Shown piece by piece: positions 15,819 to 24,312 of a stretch of DNA of 64,000 nt (the first letter of the stretch is position 1; each line of letters starts with the position of its first letter). Origin of the DNA: an uncultured Gammaproteobacteria bacterium (GTDB taxonomy: Bacteria > Pseudomonadota > Gammaproteobacteria > GCA-002705445 > GCA-002716945); the NCBI GenBank assembly GCA_902632305.1, contig CACPCG010000001.1:1-64000 (forward strand), written 5' to 3'. The notes beneath the pieces are model-generated. The model did no database searches. It was not told where the DNA came from and was given only the letters and a program-made list of their open reading frames with translations. Position numbers and translations under genes: made by a program.

Positions 15819-16472
15819 CTAATTAACGTTCTTACTGAAGATATCTGACATTCTAGTCTTAACATCCGGAATCATAACATTCGACTCAAACCTTTCTATT
15901 TCTGATTTCATTTCTTCGATGTTATTTGTATCAGAAACCTGGATAAGCCCAGCCATAGCCATCATCGCATGCGGTGCGCATTGATATAAGTAAAGACCAT
16001 TTACATCAAATTGTATAATGGTACTTTTTTCATATTTAGTATTAAATGGCAGACTACCATTAGGAGCAGCGACAGTTTCTGCGTTATGTCCTGCATCCAC
16101 CATCTCAAAATTAATACTATCGCACAAATCTATTTTAATGAAACTCGGCTCAAAAACCATAGCGCCTGAACTATTTTCATTTAGCATTTTTACTTCATGT
16201 GTTGTAAATTCACCCTCCATCGTGTCACAAACAGACTCTCTATCAGCAACAATGGTCTCCTCTTGTTTGATAGATGGATTACTTGCTAAATTGACTTTCC
16301 CAGCAGGTGCTGTTCTAGTTATTTCACTCTCTTTATTATGTGACATGTATTGCTCGCTTGGATGAAATGAATACGAGGCAAAAATATTTGATAATATTCC
16401 AATGACTACTGCTATAAAAATAATAATTATAGATACAATTGTAAAAATTTTAAAAAATTGTTGATCTGTCAT
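15819..16472 (-). CDS. membrane-anchored pseudoazurin-like blue copper protein
   Basis: A 217-residue cupredoxin. Residues about 7-32 form an uncleaved N-terminal membrane anchor, followed by a linker rich in polar residues. A pseudoazurin domain (about 90-185) runs from EVKMLNENSSGAMVFEP to the copper site: His in DAGHN, then CAPHAMMAM giving Cys, His at +3 and Met at +8, the full type-1 copper ligand set. It ends with a charged helical tail. The likely role is periplasmic electron transfer to or from a terminal oxidase or reductase. The partner is unknown. Anchoring is unusual, since classical pseudoazurins are soluble. The anchor resembles those of membrane-bound c5-type cytochromes. Confidence 0.85.
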   Translation of the reverse strand: MTDQQFFKIFTIVSIIIIFIAVVIGILSNIFASYSFHPSEQYMSHNKESEITRTAPAGKVNLASNPSIKQEETIVADRESVCDTMEGEFTTHEVKMLNENSSGAMVFEPSFIKIDLCDSINFEMVDAGHNAETVAAPNGSLPFNTKYEKSTIIQFDVNGLYLYQCAPHAMMAMAGLIQVSDTNNIEEMKSEIERFESNVMIPDVKTRMSDIFSKNVN

Positions 16473-16556
16473 ATTCCGTCTTATTCTGACTTATGTTATT
16501 AATTAAAATAACAAACTAGATTATACTGTAAGATAAAAAAAATTCATTAAATATTT

Positions 16557-16630
16557 GCGCCTGTAGCTCAGTTGGATAGAGCATTAGCTTCCGAAGCTAA
16601 AGGTCAGAAGTTCAAATCTTCTCAGGCGCT
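16557..16630 (+). tRNA. tRNA-Arg (anticodon CCG)
   Basis: A full cloverleaf can be drawn. The acceptor stem pairs GCGCCTG (16557-16563) with CAGGCGC (16623-16629). The D-arm is GCTCAGTTGGATAGAGC, and the anticodon stem TTAGC/GCTAA encloses loop TTCCGAA with anticodon CCG. The T-loop is TTCAAAT. CCA is not encoded and the discriminator base reads T. A TATACT hexamer at 16522-16527 could be its -10 box. Its last 9 bases overlap the folD 3' end on the opposite strand. Confidence 0.93.
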
Positions 16631-17476
16631 GTTAAATCTCTCAGCTGCTATAATGGTGTTTTCGATAAGCGCGCAAACTGTCATTGGGCCAACACCTCCA
16701 GGAACTGGTGTTATTGCTGACGCTCTCTTGGAAGCGGATTCAAAATCCACATCTCCACATAATTTACCTTCGATATTGTGAATTCCAACATCAATGACCA
16801 CTGCACCCTCAGGGATTTGACTTCCACTGATAAATCTAGGGACACCTGCAGCAACAATAACTACATCTGCATCAGCTAATTTAGAGTCGAGATCTTTGGT
16901 TTTTGAGTGACACATTGTCACCGTCGCATTTTGCTGTTGACATAAAATTGATACGGGTTTACCAACAATATTTGACCTACCAATCACAGTAACATTTTTT
17001 CCAGAAAGATCTACATTCTTAGATTCTAGCATTAGCATTATTCCTTTTGGGGTACACGATACAAGAGTGTCCTCACCAAGAAATAGTTTTCCTACATTGA
17101 AAGGTGTAAAGCCGTCCACGTCTTTGTCAGGATTGATGTTGTTTAAAACTTTAGCGACGGATATATGTTTCGGTAGTGGCAACTGAACTATCACGCCATG
17201 AATACTTTTATCAGAATTAATCTCAGATATCCTATTAAGGATTTCATCTTCTGAAACATTATCGTCAAATCTTTGAACTTCAGAAATTATCCCAGCTTTA
17301 CCTGCAAACTTCTCTTTTTGTGCAACATAACTCGCAGAAGCTTTCATTTCTCCAACTAGAATAACAACTAATTTAGGAATGATGTTTGATTGTTTTAATT
17401 TTTCCACTCTACTTTTCAAGTCTGTTGTTAGAATATTCTCAGCAACTTCTTTTCCACTAATTATTTCCGCGCTCAT
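16622..17476 (-). CDS. folD: bifunctional methylene-THF dehydrogenase / methenyl-THF cyclohydrolase
   Basis: Converts 5,10-methylene-THF to 10-formyl-THF in one-carbon metabolism. At 284 residues it matches E. coli FolD (288). Motifs: SYVAQKEKFA with the catalytic Lys near residue 55, GVIVQLPLP near 95, KDVDGFTPFN near 117, the Rossmann motif VIGRSNIVGKP near 162 and PGGVGPMT near 258. A strong AAGGGGG ribosome binding site precedes the ATG. The 3' end, including the stop codon, runs into the tRNA-Arg gene. Confidence 0.97.
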   Translation of the reverse strand: MSAEIISGKEVAENILTTDLKSRVEKLKQSNIIPKLVVILVGEMKASASYVAQKEKFAGKAGIISEVQRFDDNVSEDEILNRISEINSDKSIHGVIVQLPLPKHISVAKVLNNINPDKDVDGFTPFNVGKLFLGEDTLVSCTPKGIMLMLESKNVDLSGKNVTVIGRSNIVGKPVSILCQQQNATVTMCHSKTKDLDSKLADADVVIVAAGVPRFISGSQIPEGAVVIDVGIHNIEGKLCGDVDFESASKRASAITPVPGGVGPMTVCALIENTIIAAERFNSA

Positions 17477-17485
17477 ATTTCCCCC

Positions 17486-18097
17486 TTAATTTGATCTTTC
17501 TTTTTCAATTAACATATTAATTACATCTTTTAACTCGGCAAATGAACTTACATATGAGCCACTTGTCATATATTTCCCATTAACAATCAGTGTGGGCACT
17601 GAAGTAATTTGGTATTTTTTTCTCAGTCTCTCTGCTTTATTCATTCTAATCTCTGTGCCATATGAATCAAACAGTTCTTCAAATTTTTTACTGCTGTATC
17701 CCTCATTAGATATGAATTGGCTAAGACTATCTCTAGTATCTAGTCTTTGTGAATTTATATGAATTTCCTCAAATAGTTTTTCATGTAGGTCATCATCAAG
17801 ATTCATTTGTCTAAGAGCATAATAGGCCCTAGCGTGATTTTCCCAAGTATCTCTAAGCGCTACAGGTACCTTTATTAACACGGTATCTTTTTGGAGTTCA
17901 GACTCTAGCTCATTTATAGTTGGCTCAATGTTAAAACAATGAGGACATCCGTACCAAAAAAATTCATAGACGACAATCTTATCGCTCTCAGTTTGCTTTT
18001 GATTTGAAATTTGTACGTATTTAGGACTAGAAAATGTATGTGAAGTTACAAATGAAAAGATTACCAAAAAAACAGATAAATACTTGACGAAATTCAT
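17486..18097 (-). CDS. dsbA: thiol:disulfide interchange protein DsbA
   Basis: Periplasmic oxidoreductase that introduces disulfides. The 203 residues include a Sec signal peptide (about 1-22), the active site FFWYGCPHC near residue 50 (CPHC, the classic DsbA dipeptide PH) and the cis-Pro loop TSVPTLIVNG near 165. The ATG at 18097 lies 3 nt beyond the cytochrome stop codon (TGA, 18100-18102). A TTG 6 nt earlier would overlap that stop. A dsbA-cytochrome c4 pair close to polA and thrB is also found in Pseudomonas. Confidence 0.93.
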   Translation of the reverse strand: MNFVKYLSVFLVIFSFVTSHTFSSPKYVQISNQKQTESDKIVVYEFFWYGCPHCFNIEPTINELESELQKDTVLIKVPVALRDTWENHARAYYALRQMNLDDDLHEKLFEEIHINSQRLDTRDSLSQFISNEGYSSKKFEELFDSYGTEIRMNKAERLRKKYQITSVPTLIVNGKYMTSGSYVSSFAELKDVINMLIEKERSN

Positions 18098-18099
18098 TT

Positions 18100-18714
18100 T
18101 CAATACAGACCCTCAATATAACTAGCTACGGATTTCATTTCCTCATCAGACATTCTCTCAGCAATATTACGCATCATTTTATTATAATCATTTGACCGAT
18201 CACTACTTTGGAAATTTTTTAATTGCTGGTAGATGTATTCTGAATGCTGTCCAGATAACGATGGTATTCCAGCAAGACTATTACCCTGCCCATTGGGTCC
18301 ATGACAAGCGATACATGCCTGAATCTTATATTCCATGTTTCCTCCACGATATAGGCTTTGTCCGATATTTAGGTATTCATCATCTGTAAGACCAATTGTT
18401 TTATCTAGAGATGCATAATAAGCAGAAATATCCTCGATATCCTCATCTGTGAGAGTTAAGGCAATACCATACATGACAGCATTGTTTCTTAGTCCATCAG
18501 CTCCTTTTTGAAATTCGTATAACTGAGTTTCTAGATATTTGGCGTGTTGACCGGCTAGTTTTGGCCATACTGGATTGACGCTTATACCATCCGCTCCATG
18601 ACAAGCAACGCAAGAAGCACTTTTTTCTTTCCCTTTTAAGATATCTCCTGCAAAACTTATCTGAGATAAGCATACAAAATATACTATTATTATAAAACGA
18701 GGTAATTTCATCAT
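18100..18714 (-). CDS. dihaem cytochrome c4
   Basis: Periplasmic electron carrier of 204 residues with a signal peptide (cleavage near SFAG, about residue 22) and two haem-binding motifs, CVACHGADG near 36 and CIACHGPNG near 135. Each half carries a downstream Met ligand region (NNAVMYGIA, MMRNIAERM). The symmetrical two-domain build defines c4. It probably feeds electrons to a terminal oxidase. Two ATGs are adjacent (18714, 18711), and a GGGA motif suits the second slightly better. DsbA follows immediately, plausibly because c-type cytochrome assembly depends on thiol chemistry. Confidence 0.92.
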   Translation of the reverse strand: MMKLPRFIIIVYFVCLSQISFAGDILKGKEKSASCVACHGADGISVNPVWPKLAGQHAKYLETQLYEFQKGADGLRNNAVMYGIALTLTDEDIEDISAYYASLDKTIGLTDDEYLNIGQSLYRGGNMEYKIQACIACHGPNGQGNSLAGIPSLSGQHSEYIYQQLKNFQSSDRSNDYNKMMRNIAERMSDEEMKSVASYIEGLY

Positions 18715-18773
18715 AATCCCAATGTAATTATATATGAAACATGTTTTTCTTCAAATGTGTACTGACAAAATTA

Positions 18774-21455
18774 CTAATGTGCTTTGTCCCAATTTTCGCC
18801 AATTCCAATATCAACTATAAGAGGAACATCCAATTTTAGAGAGGATGACATTAATTTATCAATTGTTTTCGTAGCAGATTCCACGAGAGATTTATCGACT
18901 TCAAAGACTAATTCATCATGAACTTGCATCAACATGCTTACCTTACCTTTCTCTTTTTCTATCCAATCATTGATATTTATCATTGCAACTTTAAGTATGT
19001 CTGCGGCCGTTCCCTGGATTGGTGCATTAATTGCTGTTCTTTCAGCGGCACTTCTAATTTGAAAGTTACTGTGAGTAATATTTGGCAGAAATACTTTTCT
19101 ACCCGATAAAGTTGAAACATATCCATCTTTTTTAGCTTGATTTTTTATCTCATCCATAAAATCTCTAACACCGGAATATCTTGAAAAATACTTATCTATA
19201 AAATCCTTAGCAGATTTTGTATCAATTCTAAGTTGCTTTGCTAAACCAAATGATGAGATTCCATAAATGAGTCCAAAATTAATCGTCTTAGCAACTCTCC
19301 TTTCATCGTCCGATACTGTCTTCTCGTTATGATTAAAAACTTCTCTCGCTGTAGCTGAGTGAATGTCCTCGCCCTTAGAAAAACTCTCTAATAGAGCAGG
19401 GTCTTGAGATAGATGAGCCATGACTCTTAATTCAATTTGGGAGTAATCAGCGGATAATATCTTGTTACCTGGTTCAGCTATAAATGCTTTTCTTATCTCC
19501 CTACCATTATCTGTTCGAATAGGAATATTCTGAAGATTAGGATTTGACGACGACAATCTGCCAGTAATTGTGACTGTCTGATTATATGAGGTATGTAATC
19601 TTCGTGAATCTTCATTGACTATGTCACCCAATTTATCTGTATAAGTGTTTTTTAGTTTTGAGAGATTTCTATAATCAAGGACTAACTTGGGTAGCTCATG
19701 ATGCTCGGATAAATCTAACATCACATCCTCGCTCGTTGAGGGTTGACCTTTTGGTGTTTTTTTTAAAATGGGCAGTTTCAGTTTATCATAAAAAATTTCT
19801 TGTAACTGTTTCGGGGAACTTATGTTAAATTCCTGTTCTGCCAATTTATAGATTTTTTTCTGAAGTTTTACTATTTTATCTGACAAAGAGTCGCTCAGTT
19901 TTTTAAGTTTAGATTTGTCAATTTTTACACCCATAAATTCCATTGAGGACAAAATCTTTACAAGTGGTAACTCTATCTTCCTGTAAAGGTTATCTAATTC
20001 TTTAGATTTATTTATTTCATTATTGAAGTATTTATATAATTGAAACGTAATATCAGCATCCTCGCATGCGTAGAAGAATACTTTTTCAGCACTCAATTCT
20101 GATAGAAGTTTCTGTTTTGCACCTGATCCAGCAATATCCTCATATTTAGTTGTTTTATAATTTAGATACTTTTCTGATAATGAATCCATGTCGTGTTTTC
20201 CTGAGGAGTTATATATATAGGACATTATCATCGTATCTTCAATTTTACAGTCAATTGTAACATTGTATTTTTTTAGAACATTCATATCATACTTTATGTT
20301 TTGTCCAATCAAAGTAAGATTTTTGTGTTTAAAAAGAGTTTTTAAGTTATCCATTAGGTAGTTCTCTTTAATTTCTGTATCGAGTTCACTATGTGTTAAA
20401 GGTATGTAGTACGCTTCATTACTACTAAAACAAAAAGATACCCCTATAATCTCCGCAACCATAGGATCTAATGAGGTAGTCTCAGTATCAAAAGAAAATA
20501 TTTTATTTTTATTTATTTTTTTGATAAGTGCATCTAATTCTTTACACTTAGTGATTGTGAAATATTTTTTATCTCTTTTACTAGTTGTTAAGGGTCTATC
20601 TATATCAAGGTCTTTAGATATTTTTTTTAAATCATATTCTTCTATAATATTTCCTAATGACGATAAATCTAAAGGGCTAATCGCAAAACTTTCAATATTA
20701 TTATCTACATGTATATCTTCTTTTAGAGTGATAAGCTCTTGAGCAAGCTCCATCGATGAGAAAGATGATTTAATATTTATCGCCATCTTCCCTTTAAGTT
20801 CATCGACATTTTTTATTATATTTGGCAAATCTTTATATTTATCAAGAAGGCTTACTGCTGTTTTTGGTCCTATTTTTGGTACACCAGGTATGTTATCGGA
20901 TGTATCACCTATTAATGTTAGGTAATCTTTAATTTGAACTGGTTCAACACCAAATTTTCTTTTTACTCCACTCGGATTCAATTCAATACCATCAAAACTA
21001 TTCAAGAGTGTGACATTACTGTCCACCAGTTGCGCTAAGTCTTTGTCACCGGAAGAGATTAATGTCTTTATCTTGCCTGAATGTAAACGTACGAGAGAGG
21101 CTATTACATCATCAGCTTCAACTCCTGGTTCTTGAATCATGTTTAATCCTAGACTTTTGACATACTGTATTATCGGTTGAACTTGATCTGCTAATTCTCT
21201 AGGCATAGATTTACGATTACTTTTATATTCGGGGTATAATTTATGTCTAAAATTTTTGCCACGAGCGTCAAAGACAACACAAAAGTATTTCGGTGTATAA
21301 TCATTTAATATTTTATTAATCATATTAGCTACACCATGAATTGCTCCGGTATGTGAACCAGATTTATTTTGAAGGTGTGGTAATGCATAAAACGCCCTAT
21401 ATAGATAGGACGAACCATCAACAATAATGAATATTTCTTTTTTTTTATTGCTCAA
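18774..21455 (-). CDS. polA: DNA polymerase I
   Basis: An 893-residue three-domain repair polymerase. The N-terminal 5'-3' exonuclease (to about 290) has YKSNRKSMP, EADDVIA and SSGDKDLAQL. The 3'-5' proofreading domain is intact: FDTETTSLD, GQNIKYD and YACEDAD. The polymerase domain has motif A DYSQIELRVMAH, motif B RRVAKTINFGLIYG and motif C MQVHDELVFEV. The start codon appears to be TTG (21453-21455), as no ATG is available before VDGSSYLYRAF. It is divergent from thrB. In Pseudomonas an engB gene lies between cytochrome c4 and polA, but here there is none. Confidence 0.97.
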   Translation of the reverse strand: MSNKKKEIFIIVDGSSYLYRAFYALPHLQNKSGSHTGAIHGVANMINKILNDYTPKYFCVVFDARGKNFRHKLYPEYKSNRKSMPRELADQVQPIIQYVKSLGLNMIQEPGVEADDVIASLVRLHSGKIKTLISSGDKDLAQLVDSNVTLLNSFDGIELNPSGVKRKFGVEPVQIKDYLTLIGDTSDNIPGVPKIGPKTAVSLLDKYKDLPNIIKNVDELKGKMAINIKSSFSSMELAQELITLKEDIHVDNNIESFAISPLDLSSLGNIIEEYDLKKISKDLDIDRPLTTSKRDKKYFTITKCKELDALIKKINKNKIFSFDTETTSLDPMVAEIIGVSFCFSSNEAYYIPLTHSELDTEIKENYLMDNLKTLFKHKNLTLIGQNIKYDMNVLKKYNVTIDCKIEDTMIMSYIYNSSGKHDMDSLSEKYLNYKTTKYEDIAGSGAKQKLLSELSAEKVFFYACEDADITFQLYKYFNNEINKSKELDNLYRKIELPLVKILSSMEFMGVKIDKSKLKKLSDSLSDKIVKLQKKIYKLAEQEFNISSPKQLQEIFYDKLKLPILKKTPKGQPSTSEDVMLDLSEHHELPKLVLDYRNLSKLKNTYTDKLGDIVNEDSRRLHTSYNQTVTITGRLSSSNPNLQNIPIRTDNGREIRKAFIAEPGNKILSADYSQIELRVMAHLSQDPALLESFSKGEDIHSATAREVFNHNEKTVSDDERRVAKTINFGLIYGISSFGLAKQLRIDTKSAKDFIDKYFSRYSGVRDFMDEIKNQAKKDGYVSTLSGRKVFLPNITHSNFQIRSAAERTAINAPIQGTAADILKVAMININDWIEKEKGKVSMLMQVHDELVFEVDKSLVESATKTIDKLMSSSLKLDVPLIVDIGIGENWDKAH

Positions 21456-21512
21456 AAATTTTTAACCTATAGAATGTTATTTATTAAAACATAACAATAA
21501 ATAAACCTTATA

Positions 21513-22454
21513 ATGTCAGTATATACAAAAATATCAAAAGATGCTTTAACAGAACATCTCAAGAACTATTCTGTTGGCGAATTTGTTTCTGTAGATGGTA
21601 TCTCTGATGGTATTGAAAATACTAACTATTTACTGCATACCTCATCTGGTGAATACATTTTTACAATTTTTGAGAATATAACAGGTGAACAAACCAGGGA
21701 ATATCTAAAATTCATGAATTATCTACAGTCTAGAGAGTTTAGATGCGCGCATGTTGAACTCACTGTAAATTCGGATTTGCTCGTTCTCATTAAAGATAAA
21801 CCATCTGCTATAATCCAAAAATTGTCTGGCAGGTCTATCACTGACACAAACACAAACTATTGCAACCAGGTAGGTAAACTATTGGCTGATTTTCATCTGA
21901 AAAGTCAAAGTTATAGTGCAACTTTAAGAAACACCAGAGGATTAAGTTGGCGTGAAAAAACTGGTGATAAATTAAAAAATGTTGTAGAGGTACATCAGAC
22001 TGGATTAATTGAATCAGCTCTTAATCTTGAGAGAGAAATGCAAATTCATGATATACCAGCGGGTAAGATACACGCAGATTTATTTAGAGATAATGTTCTT
22101 TTTTTAGAGGGCAAGGTATCAGGCATGATTGATTTTTATTATTCATGCGAGGGACCACTAATTTATGACATGGCAGTTGTAGTGAATGATTGGTGTGTAA
22201 GAAGCGACGGAAAGGTCGATGCCGAAAAATTTAAAAGTTTTATAGCGGGATATGAATCGTTGAGGCCATTAAATCAAGATGAAAAAAAATTATTTTCTTA
22301 CGCACTTGTTTCGGCATCTTTGAGATTCTTTCTATCACGTCTTCATGATTTACATTTTCCGAAAATTGGAGAAATGACTCATATTAAAGATCCTGATGTT
22401 TTTGAAAAAATACTTACTGATAGATTAAATAATGTTAAAGAAGAAATATTTTAG
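21513..22454 (+). CDS. thrB: homoserine kinase, ThrB2 (aminoglycoside-phosphotransferase-like) type
   Basis: Phosphorylates homoserine in threonine synthesis. The 313-residue protein belongs to the choline-kinase/APH fold form found in Pseudomonas, not the GHMP-fold E. coli ThrB. Evidence: the N-terminal block GISDGIENTNYLL near residue 30, the catalytic loop IHADLFRDNVLF near 190 (HxDxxxxN) and the metal-binding MIDFYYSCEGP near 210. A polA-thrB neighbourhood is conserved in Pseudomonas and supports the call. The TRAP genes begin 8 nt downstream on the same strand. Confidence 0.92.
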   Translation: MSVYTKISKDALTEHLKNYSVGEFVSVDGISDGIENTNYLLHTSSGEYIFTIFENITGEQTREYLKFMNYLQSREFRCAHVELTVNSDLLVLIKDKPSAIIQKLSGRSITDTNTNYCNQVGKLLADFHLKSQSYSATLRNTRGLSWREKTGDKLKNVVEVHQTGLIESALNLEREMQIHDIPAGKIHADLFRDNVLFLEGKVSGMIDFYYSCEGPLIYDMAVVVNDWCVRSDGKVDAEKFKSFIAGYESLRPLNQDEKKLFSYALVSASLRFFLSRLHDLHFPKIGEMTHIKDPDVFEKILTDRLNNVKEEIF

Positions 22455-22462
22455 TAGATAAT

Positions 22463-22945
22463 ATGAGAATAATTAATCTATTTATGAAAAATCTTTGCAA
22501 TGGATTATCATATCTAATGATTTTTATGTTATCTCTGCTTTTTATAATTATCATAACTAGATATTTTTTTTCATATGGCAATGTTGCCCTGCAAGAATTA
22601 GTAATGTACTGTCATGCAATAATATTTATGCTTGGCATATGTTATACACTTCATGATAATTCTCATGTATCTATCGATATAATAGTTAAAAGAATCTCCA
22701 AAAAAAAACAAGATGTAGTCAATTCATTTTTTAACATAATTTTTCTATTACCCATATCACTATTCCTAATTTTTGTCAGTAAAGATATGGTAATAAGGTC
22801 ATGGAGTATCATGGAGGGGTCAAGTGAGGCTGGAGGTTTAAATTATGTCTTTGTACTAAAGTCAATTATACCTATTACAGGGTTTTTAATTTTTATTATA
22901 TCTGTCCTAATATTAGTAAATGACATAAAAAAATTTTCTAAATGA
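22463..22945 (+). CDS. TRAP transporter small permease (DctQ-type)
   Basis: A 160-residue inner-membrane protein with four hydrophobic segments and the DctQ-family pattern (RYFFSYGNVALQELVMY near residue 34, then LHDNSHVSIDI near 68). It forms the small integral subunit of a tripartite ATP-independent periplasmic transporter. Its stop overlaps the large permease start (ATGA at 22942-22945), which is strong translational coupling. The solute-binding subunit is encoded on the opposite strand just after the large permease. Confidence 0.9.
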   Translation: MRIINLFMKNLCNGLSYLMIFMLSLLFIIIITRYFFSYGNVALQELVMYCHAIIFMLGICYTLHDNSHVSIDIIVKRISKKKQDVVNSFFNIIFLLPISLFLIFVSKDMVIRSWSIMEGSSEAGGLNYVFVLKSIIPITGFLIFIISVLILVNDIKKFSK

Positions 22946-24309
22946 CTATCGAAATTTTACTAATTTTATTTATCCTCTTTACTTTTATTTTTTTATTAAG
23001 TGGATATCCAGTTGCCTTTGTCCTAGCAGGTGTGGCTTTGTTATTTGCTACAATAGGTTCATTTTTAAATTTATTTGATCAATCTTTTTTAATAGCTGTT
23101 CCTAATAGAATTTATGGAATCATGACTAATCAAAACCTTTTGGCAGTCCCTCTCTTCATCTTTATGGGACTAGTTCTTGAAAAAACAAAAATAGCAGAAA
23201 ATTTATTAATATCAATGAATTCGGTTTATAGACAATCTAATGGTGGGTACGCAATATCAGTTGTAATAGTTGGCGCGATAATGGGGGCAAGTACTGGAAT
23301 TGTTGGAGCAAGTGTCGTTACACTTGGCTTATTATCCCTCCCCGTAATGATAAAAAATAACTATCCAGCTAGTCTTACATGTGGAGTTATATGTGCTTCA
23401 GGAACGCTAGGTCAGATTATCCCACCATCTTTGGTGTTAATATTATTAGCAGATGTGCTCTCATCAGCATATCAAGAAGCTCAGTTGAAAATGGGGATTT
23501 TCTCACCCGAAACAATTACCATAGCAGAACTTTTCGCAGGAGCAATCGCGCCTGGTTTATTACTGCCAATACTCTACATCTTTTATATAAAATTTTTCTA
23601 CAAAGGAAAAAAAGAAGCAAATGAGAAATCAGATGAGAGTAAACAACAAAATCACTTAAATTTATTCACCTCACTTTTTCCACCTATAATATTAATTTTT
23701 ATTGTCTTAGGGTCAATTATATTTGGAATTACAACTCCATCAGAAGCGGCGGCATTGGGAGTTATGGGCGCAATGCTGATTGCAGTACTACAAAAAAAAA
23801 TCAATATGAGTATAGTGTTTAGTTGTTCAAGAGAGAGTGTAAAACTAACTAGTATAATATTTGCAATATTAATAGGAGCAACTTTTTTCTCGTTAGTTTT
23901 TCGAGGTTTAGGAGGAGAGGAGATTGTTCAGAGTTTTCTTATAGGAGATTCATCTAATGCAATGAAAACCCTCATTCTTATTCTTTTCGTAATGTTTATT
24001 CTTGGGTTTATCTTAGATTTTATTGAAATTATTTTTATAATTATCCCAATATTTGGGCCAATTCTATTTATTTTAGGCTTTGACCCTGTGTGGATAGGTA
24101 TTCTAATTGCAATGGTTTTACAGACATCATTTCTAACTCCACCCTTTGGGTTTTCAATTTTTTATTTACGAGGTGTTACTCCCGTATCAATAAGCACTGC
24201 AGAGATTTATAAAGGTGTAATGCCGTTTATTTTAATTCAAGTTTCTTTATTAATTCTAATAATTATATTCCCAGGAATTGCCACTACAATTCCAAAGTTA
24301 ATTTTTTAA
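22942..24309 (+). CDS. TRAP transporter large permease (DctM-type)
   Basis: The 455-residue integral membrane ion-coupled permease with about twelve hydrophobic segments. DctM signatures include SGYPVAFVLAG near residue 20, VPLFIFMGLVLE near 69, GASTGIVGASVVTLGLL near 114, SGTLGQIIPPSLVLILL near 152, TTPSEAAALG near 263 and LTPPFGFSIFYLRG near 390. It probably drives Na+- or H+-coupled uptake of an organic acid bound by the protein at 24313-25374. It is convergent with that gene (3-nt gap). Confidence 0.94.
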   Translation: MTIEILLILFILFTFIFLLSGYPVAFVLAGVALLFATIGSFLNLFDQSFLIAVPNRIYGIMTNQNLLAVPLFIFMGLVLEKTKIAENLLISMNSVYRQSNGGYAISVVIVGAIMGASTGIVGASVVTLGLLSLPVMIKNNYPASLTCGVICASGTLGQIIPPSLVLILLADVLSSAYQEAQLKMGIFSPETITIAELFAGAIAPGLLLPILYIFYIKFFYKGKKEANEKSDESKQQNHLNLFTSLFPPIILIFIVLGSIIFGITTPSEAAALGVMGAMLIAVLQKKINMSIVFSCSRESVKLTSIIFAILIGATFFSLVFRGLGGEEIVQSFLIGDSSNAMKTLILILFVMFILGFILDFIEIIFIIIPIFGPILFILGFDPVWIGILIAMVLQTSFLTPPFGFSIFYLRGVTPVSISTAEIYKGVMPFILIQVSLLILIIIFPGIATTIPKLIF

Positions 24310-24312
24310 TTA

